Assembly: GCA_036186865.1 (NCBI GenBank)
Contig: AP025069.1
Location: forward strand, 23,234,629 to 23,298,628
Direction: 5' to 3'
DNA from: Eustoma russellianum
Lineage: Eukaryota; Streptophyta; Magnoliopsida; Gentianales; Gentianaceae
Length of the DNA stretch: 64,000 bases
The stretch's first letter is position 1. Every line of letters starts with the position of its first letter. The notes under the pieces are model-generated. The model saw only the letters and a program-made list of their open reading frames with translations, was not told where the DNA came from and made no database searches. Position numbers and translations under genes: made by a program. Below are positions 9,827 to 21,700 of this stretch, piece after piece.

Positions 9827-12389
9827 GCCAGCCAAAGATGAGAGGTCTTGTCCAAAACTGAGAGTAGATGTTTGGAATACTCAAGAATGTGTAAGATTAA
9901 CAGGGTGAAAGTGATGATGGAAGAGATTCTCGCTTGCATTCGTCCAAGAACAAGAATGAATGGCCGACTGTTTGGTTCTGTGTTGGGTGGGTGGCTGCCG
10001 TTTGTGTTTATGGTGTAGGTTAGGGTAGGATTTTGTATGCATTATACATATAATTAGGTTTTCTAACGGATATTGGTATTTGCCATTTAAGCCAATCCTT
10101 TAAAGTTAGTTTATGTCCCTTAATTACGTATTCTAGTCAAAGAACATAAAGATAATCATTATCTATATTTTAATATTTATGCTTTCTTTTCATTATTTTC
10201 TTTAATGAAACGACAGGTATAACACAACGGACCTCAAAAGAAACTCAGGTTCGTTAGGAAGAAAACTTTTGCAGACCTCAGGTCAAAGAAAATGGGTCCG
10301 CCGGGTGATTTTGGTTACTTGGACACAATTTACCAAAAAAAAAATAGTCATTGTATTGGAGCCTCTTCCAGATATTTTCTATAAAATGCCTGCCCCTTTG
10401 ATCCCATAATTTCACATAATCACTTCACCCATTTAATCCATCCGACTTACTAAATCACGTAATACTCTAACTTCCTTAAAGTGGCTTTGGAATAGTTCGA
10501 ATTTTTCTATTTCTAATACCTCTGGGCAAAACACGCACATGTTGCGGAGATAAAATTTCAAAAGCAGACGCGTTTGCTGCAAGTTCCAAGCTGGAAAACA
10601 AAAACTCAAAAATCTGGCGGCAATCTCGATGACTTCATAAATTCACGAGAAAGGGGAAAAAGAAACCCAAAAAGAATGCTTCTTTTTCGGATTTTCCACT
10701 GTGATTGTCAAAAAGAGAAAACAAAAATTTTAATGTGTCTGAAACTGAGAAGCCCCTGAGTTATGTTACGAGAAGCCGCCATTTAAATCTAAATTACAAA
10801 GGTCTCTTTAGCTTCTTAACGCTCTTTAATTAAACTTTCTTCAAATACCAATATTTTTCTTTTAAGTACATTTGGTTCCTGGGGCTGTGCGAACATTCTT
10901 ATTTTTATTTTCATTATTTCTTTAAGAATAATAATATATTGTATAGTGGGGCATGTTTTATTTGAAAAGTAATAATTACAGTAGCTTCTGTACTAAATCG
11001 AGCCTCGTTTTAAGTGTTAATTTGAACAAATGCTTTCAAGTGTGAAGTTCCACTCTACTCTTCTTGTGAAGTGCAGTACAGCTACAACCTTTGCAACCTT
11101 TCAGCTTTCTTGGATTCCCTCATTTATTTCGAATTGTGGGCTGTTTGTCTTCTTTCAGCAGTTGCTTTTGCTGGGCCTTTCTGGAAAAGTTCGTAAAGGA
11201 AATTTCTGGGTTCCTGCTGTTTCATAGAATAAGGTGCATGCTTTCTTTTTTATTTTTTGCTTTTTATTTTGTTGTTACTTTTTGTACCAAAACATGTAGT
11301 AGAATGCTGTTTTCACACTGTTTTGTGATGTGGGTTTTGTGATTCGACTACACCTTGTGGCTGGATTCTGTAGAGTTTTTTTTTTTGGCTGTAGCTGTTT
11401 TATGTTTACTTTAGAGGTTTTTTTTTTTTTTTCTGTTGTGCTAAAGTTACATTCTTTGGTTTACATTTCTGCTTACCTGTTGGTGGGCTATATGTTTCGA
11501 GTGCCTTTAATGTTTGTGATATTAAGGTTATGAACACTGTCTGAACACCCCTCCTGCCGCGGATGTTTATGAGATGTAGATGCTCTGATTTGGTAGAATA
11601 ACATTTTCGATTTTTGACGCTGTTGCGTGGTTCTTCATAGGAAAAGCAAGCCTCTGTTGTGTTGATGAATCCTTGGATCTGGAGGTGTGAAGGGAAGAAA
11701 TTGTGTTGTTTGTCTCCCAGCCTTCACATATCGTTGGGATTTATACTGTATATGGTGGTTGTTGTAGTGGTGGTGGTGAAAGGCATTGCTAGATAGGCAA
11801 CCAGGCTCTGCCCTCGTTTATGTTTCTGAAAAACCACGGAACTTTTAGATAAAGCAAAACACTTCATGACTGGAGCATCCAGAATGGAGATTAAAAGAGC
11901 AACGAAAATAGAATAACCTGCAATCTTTCAATGCAGTTTTATTGAGCTTTTAGGTTTGCTATGCTTAGCTTGGACTAATAGTAGAAGTCTAGAATGATAC
12001 ATCCCACCCAATTTATCCTAGCACTATGCTATTGCTGCATTGATTGTGTTCAGGCGTTCGGCTTCTTTTTGGATTTTCAATCTTTTAGGAGTTGTTCAGC
12101 AATCAATCGGGAGTGGATAGACGGTAAGACAGAAGTAAGGATATATCACTGTTCGATAGATAAAGTTCTTTAAAGCTTCACAGTAGTCTCACTATACTTT
12201 ACGCTGACTTTTTTTTTTTCAAAAACCACTTTTCCTCTTGAAGCTCCGCTTCGTTAAAAATGGGTTTCCCTGCATCTTACATTGGTTCATTGCTGTATCT
12301 TCTAGAGATTTCGGATGCGGTGAAAAATATGGAAGAATTTTAGGCCGTAAGTTAGATACTAAGAGAGGAAATACTATGTTAAGTAGAAG
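9827..12389. other. Non-coding stretch, possible host promoter/5' region
   Basis: No reading frame with recognisable motifs. It contains a TATA-like TATAAAA at 10380-10386, roughly 30 bp before a CA-rich start-like stretch, T-runs at 11377-11432, and no TE signature that I recognise. It lies upstream of the glucanase gene, so it may hold that gene's promoter and a non-coding first exon; this is inference from position only. Confidence 0.3.
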
Positions 12390-15300
12390 TATTAGAATAG
12401 GAACATAGAACATTAAAATTCTAATGAGGAAGACAATAGAGATAGTGAATAATGATAATGAAAAAGTAAGCATTTTATATTAGCAAGAGGCAAAGTGGAT
12501 AAGTGAAAAAGATAGGATGATGGAGAAGTCAAGGTTTATACTCTGGTACACATGAAATAATAAGACAAGAAATGAAAGTGGGGTTAATATATATGCTTCA
12601 ATAAGAGACAAATTGTTATTAGGAAAGGAGATAGAATTATAATCCTTAAGTTGGTGCTTGAAAAAGAAACCATCAATATTATTAGCATGTATGCTCCTCA
12701 AGTGGATTTAGAGGAGGCTAGAAAGGTCCAATTTTCCTAAGATTTAGAAGACTTAGTGCATGAAATTCAATAGGTTAGAAGATCTTTATAGGAGGAGATT
12801 TGAATGGACATGTAAGTAAAAAAAAATAAAAAATACAGTGAGGTACATGGTGGATTTGGTTTTGAAAACATGAGCTATGAAAGATCAATTTTCGATTTCA
12901 AAATTTATGAACTATGAATTATGAACTATGAACCATGAACTATGAACCATGAACTATGCACCATCATATTATTTTCAAAATAGAGATAAACACTTGATTA
13001 TATTCAAAAGTGGACCAAATAAGTCACATATAGATTATTCACGACTCATAGGGGAGATAGAAAAACTTGTAAGGACTATAAGGTTTTCCCATGAGAAAGT
13101 TTAACACTGCAACACCGCCTTGTAGTGCTGGATGTCCGTATATGACATTGAAGATTGAGAAGTAAAGTCTATAAAACCCAAGATAAAATGGTGGAACTTG
13201 AAGGAAGCTAAGCAAACAGAGTTTAAAAAAGATAGTATTAGAGCTAGAAATCTTAAAAAATCCAAATGGTGATGCAAATGATGAATGAGAGGATGTGGCT
13301 GTAAATATAAAGGAATAGCGAGAAATTTACTTGGTGAGTCTAAAGGTCGAGCATCTGCAAATAAGAAATCTTGGTGGTGGAAATGAGAAGTGCAAGACAA
13401 TGTATAACCCAAGAAAACTAGTTACAAGACACTTCAACATTGAATGAAACAAGAGAATTGCGACAAATATAGTCTGCCTAAAAAAGAAACTAAACATGCC
13501 GTAAGTGACACCAAATCACAGGCTTTTGAAATTTTTTTATAAGCGCTTGGACACAAAAGAAGGTGTAGAGATGTGTATAAAATCGCTAGAGTGAGAGAAA
13601 GGAAGACAAGAGATTTGGTTTAAGTGAAGTGCATTAAAGGCGAACCTAGCAAGATCTAACTAGAGGAAAGGGAAATACAAGATAGATGGAGAAGATTCTT
13701 TACTAAACTTTTTAAGGAATTAGGGGGAGATTAACTTGTATAGGGCGAGTTACGTAACCCTGGATATGATAGAAATTGAAAATATGGCAGGAGAATCCGA
13801 TTGTTAGAGGTGGAAGATGCTTCGAAAAGGATGAAAAATGGTAAAGAGATTTGACCCAATGGTACTATAATTGAGGCTTGAAAATGCCTGGGAAAAGAAG
13901 ATATTATGTGGTGCACAGATCTTTTTTAGCAATATTGTGAAGATCAATAAGATGCATGACAAGTGGAGAAAAACACTTTATTACCTCTTTATTAAAAAAG
14001 TAGAGATATAGAAGATTGTGCAAATTTGTAGAGGAATTAAGTTAATGACACACAAAATAAAGTTCTAAGAGCGAATGATTGAGAAAAGACTTCACAAAGA
14101 GACTAGTGTGTCTGAAAATAAATTTAGATTTATGCTGTGATGGTCGGTGGTGGAAGCTATTGATCCCTTGAAAAGATTAATAAAGAGGTCTCGAGAGAAG
14201 AAGCAAGATTTGCATATGATTTTCATTGACTTGGAAAAGATATATGATAAAGTTCCATGAGAGATCCTGTGGAGAGTGTTTAAAAAGAAACATGTTAGAG
14301 TAGCATATATAAAAAGTATTAAAGACATGTATGAGAACGTGATGATGAGCGTAAGGACTCGAGGAGGACTAAATTAACAATTTCTTATTACAGTGAGTTT
14401 ATGCTAAGATTTTGTGTTAAGTCAATACTTATATGCTTTAATTATAGATGGGGTCACTCGACACATTCAAGATAGAGTTGCGTGTATCATGTTTATTGCA
14501 AATGGCATTGTGTTGACGGATGACACTAGTGAATGAGTCAGTGATAAGGTAGAATGTTGGCGGGAGACACAAGAAGAAGAGGGCTTCAAATTGAGTCGAA
14601 AGAAGATAGAATATATGAAATTTAACTTTAACAACAATATAATGACCTTGGAACCTTGTGTGAAACCAGGAGACAAATAGATTCATTTGAGTGAGAGGTT
14701 TAAATATTTATAATCTATACTACATAAAGATAGAGGAATTGACAATGATATGAATCACATGGTACAAAAGGGTGGTTAAGTGAAGAAGTGCGTCAGGTCT
14801 TCTTTTTGATAGGTGAGTATCTTTAAAGCTCAAAAGGAAGTCTTGCAGGACGATAGTAATATCACATTGATGTACGTGTTTGAACATTGGACAGTCAATT
14901 ATGAACAAGAACTAAGAATGCAAGTGGCAGAAACGGAAATGTTAAGATAGATATATGGACATACAAGGAAGAATCAAATAAGAAATGAACATATAAGGAG
15001 AAATGTTTGGGTGTTTCTTACAGACGAGAACTCGAAGAAGTCAAGATTAAGATGATATGGACATATGCACAGGCGTTCTGCAGATTTACCTGTTAGGCGG
15101 TGTGAGACAATGAATGAGATGCATGTTAAATGGGAAAAAGGGAGATCAAAGAAGAAATAGAAACATTAAGGAATGATATGACTTATATGACAATCGGAGA
15201 GCATGTGGTCAGGGATAAATCATAATGGAGACAATTGATTTATGTAGCCGATGTCATGTAAAGGATATAAGCTTTAAGTGAGAATTTTAGGTACTCAGGC

Positions 15301-15490
15301 TTGTATCACGATTGAGATGATGTGATAGTTTTGAAAAATGCTTATTCCAGAGATGTGTTTATTATGCATTAGGTATTATGAGATACACAAGAAAGGTAGG
15401 ATTTATGTTAATAGTGAAAAAAATATGATAGAAATCATAAATCTATACATCTAACTCACATAGTAGAAAAAAAGTTTTAATGTTGTTATT
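12390..15490 (+). mobile_element. Decayed RTE-type LINE, copy 1
   Basis: Broken frames read as an RTE-clade non-LTR retrotransposon. Near 12395-12560 is the start of the apurinic endonuclease domain (compare the clearer copy at 16550). At 14080-14340 is reverse transcriptase, with HMIFIDLEKIYDKVP and a KDMYENV block. At 14930-15110 is the conserved 3' block with RNVWVF, RLRWYGHMHRR and PVRRCE. The end (15430-15490) matches the tail of copy 2, ending in a GTTGTT-rich stretch. Dozens of stops and frameshifts make it long dead. It lies just upstream of exon 1 of the glucanase gene, in the same orientation, possibly inside a 5' UTR intron. Confidence 0.75.
12901..12961 (+). repeat. Short tandem repeat, ATGAACTATGAACC-like
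   Basis: About four to six imperfect copies of a 7-14 bp unit (TATGAAC/TATGAACCATGAAC) inside the dead LINE. It looks like local slippage. Confidence 0.7.
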
Positions 15491-15515
15491 TTATTTTGGT
15501 GGGAGGGCTGGATGC

Positions 15516-15613
15516 TTTATTTTTTACACTATGACTGTCTTTCTTTTACATCTATGGCGAATGTTTTATTTTTTACACTATATGATTGTCTATCTTTTAC
15601 ATCTATGGCAGAG
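15516..15613 (+). repeat. 49-bp tandem duplication upstream of exon 1
   Basis: TTTATTTTTTACACTAT begins at 15516 and again at 15565 (period 49). Each unit ends in CTTTTACATCTATGGC. The second unit ends ...CTATGGCAG, which could be a 3' splice site 66 bp before the glucanase start codon; the first has CTATGGCG instead. Confidence 0.8.
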
Positions 15614-15676
15614 ACCTATCACAAGAAAGGAGAAGATCAAGTTGAAAGACGGCATTGTAATTTTAGTGTGGCACTG

Positions 15677-15740
15677 ATGGTTCATAAAATATGGATGGGT
15701 ATTATTCTTGTTGCTTCAGTCATAGTTTACACTGCTTCAG
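15677..15740 (+). CDS. Glucanase exon 1 (signal peptide)
   Basis: 64 nt: 21 codons plus one base. It codes MVHKIWMG followed by IILVASVIVYTAS, a standard secretory signal. Donor is CTTCAG|GTAAAT at 15741. It is wedged between two LINE copies. Confidence 0.8.
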
Positions 15741-18700
15741 GTAAATACTTGAAGATCAAGTTTTCCATTGCTTTCCAGATGATGGTCTAATGTATTAGAC
15801 ACGAGGCACTTTAACGTAAATCAAAATGCTAGGCTACTAAAGAAACAAGCACTTGATAATAGACATGAATGATATTTTCTGTATATGCCAATGGTCTGTA
15901 CACCATAATTTATACACTAGTTTTTTTGGCGAGTACTTTTTGCACTACTTTTTTACATGGATACAATCTAAACTAACTACATATTTTGTTTGTTACAACA
16001 ACTTAACGACCTATGTTAACAACTTTATCTAATTTGATCAAGTATTTTAATCCTCCCGGCGTGTAAATGTTTGTAATTCCCAGCTTGCCTACAAGCTCCT
16101 AAGATGCTATCTTGTACAAGCGCTTGGTTAAGATATTAGCCTTCTTTTCCTTTGATGGAATGTAGCATACACAAAATTTCCATTATCAATCTTTTCTCTA
16201 TTAAACGTTTGTCCCCTTCCCCGTAATTTCTTTTGTTATGGTGAACTGTATTGTGAGCAATGGTCACAACAACTTGATTATCACAACACAATCTGATAGG
16301 ATTTAAACCAGAAACTTAAAGCTCTTCAAGTAACCTTTTCAACCATAATCCTTCACAAATGCCATGTACTAGTGCCTTGAATTATGCTTTAGCACTATTT
16401 CTAGTTACCACAGATTGCTTCTTACTTCACGTTTGTCGATTACCCCCCAAACATACGTACAATATCCAGAAGTTGATCTCATATCAACTGGAGATCCTGT
16501 CCAATCATCGTCTATGTAAACTTCCATACTCTTATCCTCCTTTTCAAACATGGAACATTGGAACTTTAACGGGAAAGACAATGAAGACAGTGGACATGAT
16601 GATAATGAGGAAATTAGATATTTTAAGTTTGCAAGAGACGAAGTGGATAGGTGAGAAAGCTAGGATGTTGGACAACCCAGGATGTAAACTCTTGTATACA
16701 GGAAAGAATAAAACAGGAAATGGAATTGGGGTTATACAGATGCTTCACTAATGGACGAAGTAATAGGTGTTATTAAAAAAAGATATAGAATTATAACCCT
16801 TAGTATGTGCTTGAAAAAGAAACAAATCAATATTATTAGCATATATACTCCTCAAGCAGGTTTAAATGAGGGTATAAAAGTTCAATTTTAGGAAGATTTA
16901 GAAGACCTAGTGCATGAAATTCCAATAGGCGAGATATAGACATGTAGATAAAGAGAATAAGGATTATAATAAGGTACACGATGGATTTGGTTTTGAAAAC
17001 AGTAACAATGAAGGAAAATCTATTTTAGATTTTGCAATAGTTTATGACCTTATTGTGACTAACACATTTTTCCAAAGAAAGAGATGAAAACTTGATTACA
17101 TTCAAAAGTGGACCAAATAAGTCATACATAGACTAGTTCATGACTCCGATGAAATATAAAAGAGCTTATAAGAGCTGTAAGGTGATTCTAGAAGAATGTT
17201 TAACAATGAAACACTGTCTTGAGTGGTGGATGTCCATATCCGACATAGAAGACTAAGAAACATAGGCTTGGCAACACTGTCACATTGCATGCTACATAAC
17301 AGGTTGCATAAACATCGATCCAAACAGCCCTCAAAGTCCACCCGAAGCACATCGCAGCTACGCTTGACACGTCCAGCACCACGTAGGCATCAGCACTAGG
17401 GAGCCCTCAAAGTACGCCCAAGGCATCAGCCCGCCCAAATAAGCCCACTGTGGCACATCGCACGCTTTGGCACGACGTAGATAAAATGGTGAAACTTGAA
17501 GGAAGCTCGCAAACATAGTTTGGAAAAGTAGTATTAAAGACATGTATGAGAACGTGCTGACGAGCGTAAGGACTTTAGGAGGAATAATCTGAGAGTTTCT
17601 TCTTATAGCGGGTTTACGCCTAGGTTGTGTTAAGTCCATATTTATATGCTTTAGTTATAGATGAGGTCACTCGACATATTCAAGATAGAGTTGTATGGAT
17701 CATGTTATTTGCATATGACATTGTGTTAGTGGATGAGACTAATGAATGAGTCAATAATAAGCTAGAATGTTGACGAGAGACACTAGAAGACAAGGCCTTC
17801 AAATTGAGTTTGAAAGAAGTCATAGCATATGAAATTTAAGTTTAGTAACAAAAGAATGACCTTGAAACCGTGTTTGAAATTGGAAGATCAAGAGATTTAT
17901 GTGAGTGAGAGGTTTAGGTATTAAAGATCTATACTAGAGAAAGATAGAAGAATTGACAACGATGTGAATCACGTGGTACAAGGGTTGTTAAAGTGGAGAA
18001 GTATGTCAGAGCGTCTTTGTTATAAGAAAGTATATTTAAAGCTTAAATGAAAGTTTTACAGAATGACCTTAAAACCCGCACTGATGTACGAGTCTGAATG
18101 TTGGGCAATCAAATATGAGCATGAACAGAGGACACAAGTGGCATAAATGAGAATGTTAAGATGGATATGTGGATATACAAGGAAAGATATAATAAGAAAT
18201 GAAAATATAAGGAGAAATGTTGGGTGGCTCCTACTGATGAGAAGATTAAAAAGTCAAGGTTAAGATGATATGGATGTGTGCAAAGGCGTCCTGCAGATGC
18301 ACATGTGTGACTGTGCGCGACAATACATGAGGTGTATGTTAAATGTGGGAGAGAGACCAATAAAGACATGGAGAGAGACAATAAAGAATGATATGACTTA
18401 TATGACAATTCTGGAACGTATGGTCAGTGAGAGCACAGTGGAGACAATTGATTCATATAGCCGAGGTCATGTAGATGGTATAAGATTTAAGTGAAAATTT
18501 TAGGTATTTAGGTTGGAATCACGACTGAGATGATATGATATTTTTGAAAGAGGTATATTTTAAATGCGCATCTTATGCATTAGGTATTAGGAGATATACA
18601 AAGAGGGTGGATTACAACTCAAAAAAAATAAATCAAATAAATAAAGCGAAAGAGAAATGGTTGATCCATATAGCCTAGCTCACGTAGTGGGGAAAATGCT

Positions 18701-21700
18701 TGTGTTGTTGTAGTATTGTTGTAGGCTGTTGGTTTCCACATGTATCTAATTGTTGTGTGCTCTGTATTTAATTCGCGTTTTCATCAAAACTTGGTAACAG
18801 CGTTAACTGAAGTTTTAAATCTACTCCAAACTCTTTTATTTGGTTATGGAAGTGCTGGGGAAGTGTTCTAGTGTAAAGTTTCATTGCGGATTCTGATGAA
18901 CTACTTTTTCTTGTCTTGAGCTTGTAGGTGCATTTGTTGGTGTAAATATTGGTACTGATGTATCAAACCTACCATCGGCAACGGATATTGTTGCTCTCCT
19001 TAAAGCTCATCAAGTAACTCATGTTCGCCTCTTTGATGCGGATGCTCACATGCTGACTGCCTTGTCGGATACTGGGATTGAAGTTATAGTCAGTGTAACA
19101 AATGAGGAAGTTTTGAGGATTGGTGAATCTCCATCGGCAGCCGCAGCTTGGATTAATAAAAATGTCGCAGCTTTTATATCCGCAACCAATATCACAACTA
19201 TTGCTGTGGGTAGTGAAGTTCTCACTTCAATCCCAAATGCTGCACCTGTACTGGTACCAGCAATGAATAATCTGCATAAAGCACTGGTTGCTTCAAACTT
19301 AAATGGTCAAGTAAAGGTTTCCACCCCACACTCAATGGATATAATAACCCGCCCATTCCCTCCTTCCTCTGCAGCCTTCAATTCTACTTGGAACACAACC
19401 ATTTTTCAGATTCTTCGGTTTTTACAGAATACCAATTCCTATTTCATGTTGAATGCTTATCCTTATTATAATTATGTAAATAGCAAGGGAATCTTTCCAA
19501 TCGAATATGCTCTTTTCGAGCCTCTCTCCTCGGTCAAAGAAATCGTTGATCCAAACACACTTCTCCACTATGAAAGTATGTTTGATGCCATGGTAGATGC
19601 TGCATATTACTCCATTGCAGCATTCAATTTCTCTGCAATCCCTATTGTTGTCACTGAAACAGGATGGCCATGGTTTGGCAGTGCAACTGAAGCAGATGCT
19701 ACTATATCAAACGCTGAAACATTTGTTAACAACTTGATCACTCGTGTTTCCAATAATTCTGGTCCTCCTAGCCAGCCGGGGATGCCTGTTAGTGCATACA
19801 TCTATGAATTATTCAATGAAGACAAGAAGCCTGGGCCTATATCAGAGAAGAACTGGGGCATCTTCTTCTCAAACGGAACAGCTGTCTATCCCCTTACCTT
19901 AAACAATTCAAATAATGTCGATGTGAATGGTTCAGCTGCCTTCTGCATCGCAAAGCCAAATGCTGACAGTAAAAAGCTTCAAGATGGGCTTAATTGGGCT
20001 TGTGGAACTGGAAGGGCTAATTGCTCTGCCATTCAGCAAGGCGAGCCGTGTTATTTTCCGGATACTCTAGAGAATCATGCTTCTTATGCTTATAACGACT
20101 ATTATCAGAAACAGCATGGCATGGGAGGAACCTGTGATTTTGATGGTACAGCGACCCTAGCTACAAAAGATCCCAGTAAGTCTTTTTGGTCCTTGTGAGA
20201 ACTTAGCTGAGTAGGCCGTTCGTGTTTTCCTTTTGTGTAGGATATGTATAACATTTCCTTATCTTTTGTTTTCCATTATGCTGATCTCTGGAAATGTGTT
20301 AAATCTTGTTTCAGTTAACTGTTATTTATTTATTTTTTCAATTTCTTTTTTTTCCTGTAAAATTTTTCCCTTTTGGTGCGAATTTCCTTTCCTCTTATGG
20401 TGGCTCCGGCGGATTGAAAAGAACTAATTCCCCGAGTAAGGACGGCTTTGGCTGTATCATTTGTTAAGGGTTTCCAATCGAGAGTCCTTTTTTTTATCTT
20501 CCACCCTTGGATCAATAAAGGTGGCGAGTTTTGTTAGAATCACACACACAGAGAGAGAAGAATGAGTAGATGTTTCAGTTTCAGCTTTCTTTCTCTTCAT
20601 TTATTTCACACAACTTTTAATTAGTAAAGCTGATGAAGGTCTTGAACTATGTGTCTTTGCATATGCTTCCCAGTCAACACAGAAGATCCGACGCTCTAGG
20701 CCATGCGAGGCTAGTTAAGTCTACCACAATAGATATAAAAAGACGATCGTAGGTACAATGAAGCATCAAAGCAGCTGTAGTTTCACTTGACACTGCATAC
20801 AGCTTAGGCCATTCATTTCTCATACTAAGCTGTGAGGATAGGACCGTGGTACTAAATAAAGAGGAGTCTTTGATTTCGACGTTGCTTTGGCTGTTTATTC
20901 TCTAATCAGTAGGAAGGTATAGAAGGATTTCACCTGAAGTTTCTGAATGTAGCTTCTTGCTTGCATGGATTAGAACACCTAAAGGCACTAGGAAAGTTGA
21001 ATTCAGTCATTTCTCCCAGCGCCATACTTCTTCTGGAATCTACATTGTAACAAAAGAGCTTTCAGACAGAACAAAAACGTGACTCACATCCTCTATATAT
21101 TGAAGAAGCTCAGATGAGGCATCAACATACTTTCATCCTCCTCAAGCTTTAGTTTTTCATTGTTGTTAAAAAGCTCTAATTTGTGGAAAATTGTTTAAGG
21201 CTATTAAGCTCTTATTGCCTGTTCTTAATTGTTGTAAATTGTGAGAGTACATGTCTAACACAAGAGAAACTATACATATTTGATCTCTTGCTTGTGTTTA
21301 GACTAGCTAGAAAGTGTAAACCCCATTACTTTCCAAAACCCACTTTGTGAAGGTTTGATAGAACTTTGTTGGAGTTGTGTATAGCTGTTGTTTGTTGCAC
21401 AAAGTGTTTTTGTGCAAGAAGCCGCTGTTGTTGTAGTTGTCGCTTACTTTAGTTGTTAGTGTAAGTATTGTTGTTGTCCTTATTAAAAGTTATAAGAAGA
21501 GTTGCTGTTGAAAATCCACTTTGGAAACAAAGTGGTACATGGAGTAGAATCAATTAGATTCGAACCACTCTATATCGTGTGTCTTCATTCATTATCTCTA
21601 ATCTCTTTTTTTATTGATTTGGAGAGTATTTGAGTTAGAGTGAGCTAAACCGAGAAAATCCCACAAAATCGCCCAACACTCTATTCACCTCCTCAAGAGT

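Larger units (their letters stand above)
15741..18927 (+). other. Glucanase intron 1
   Basis: GT at 15741, AG at 18926-18927 (CTTGTAG). It contains a minus-strand copia RNase H remnant (16050-16525) and LINE copy 2 (16545-18726). 15785-16050 and 18727-18927 show nothing I recognise. Confidence 0.8.

Noticed and set aside
9720..9908. Plus-strand 62-aa frame with a Phe run
   Set aside because: It is the antisense of the lysine run and start of the DUF4283-type pseudogene; the (TTC)n explains the Phe run.
11030..11533. Overlapping Phe/Leu-rich frames of 65-83 aa
   Set aside because: T-rich sequence gives such frames by chance. No homology signal or consistent start; more likely UTR or promoter DNA.
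16359..16751. A 130-aa plus-strand gene
   Set aside because: It is a chance fusion of antisense copia RNase H and the start of a LINE endonuclease.
20176..20198. Glucanase ending at the TGA after KSFWSL
   Set aside because: It would cut the X8 domain before its last cysteine. A consensus GTAAGT donor and in-frame downstream exons explain the full protein.
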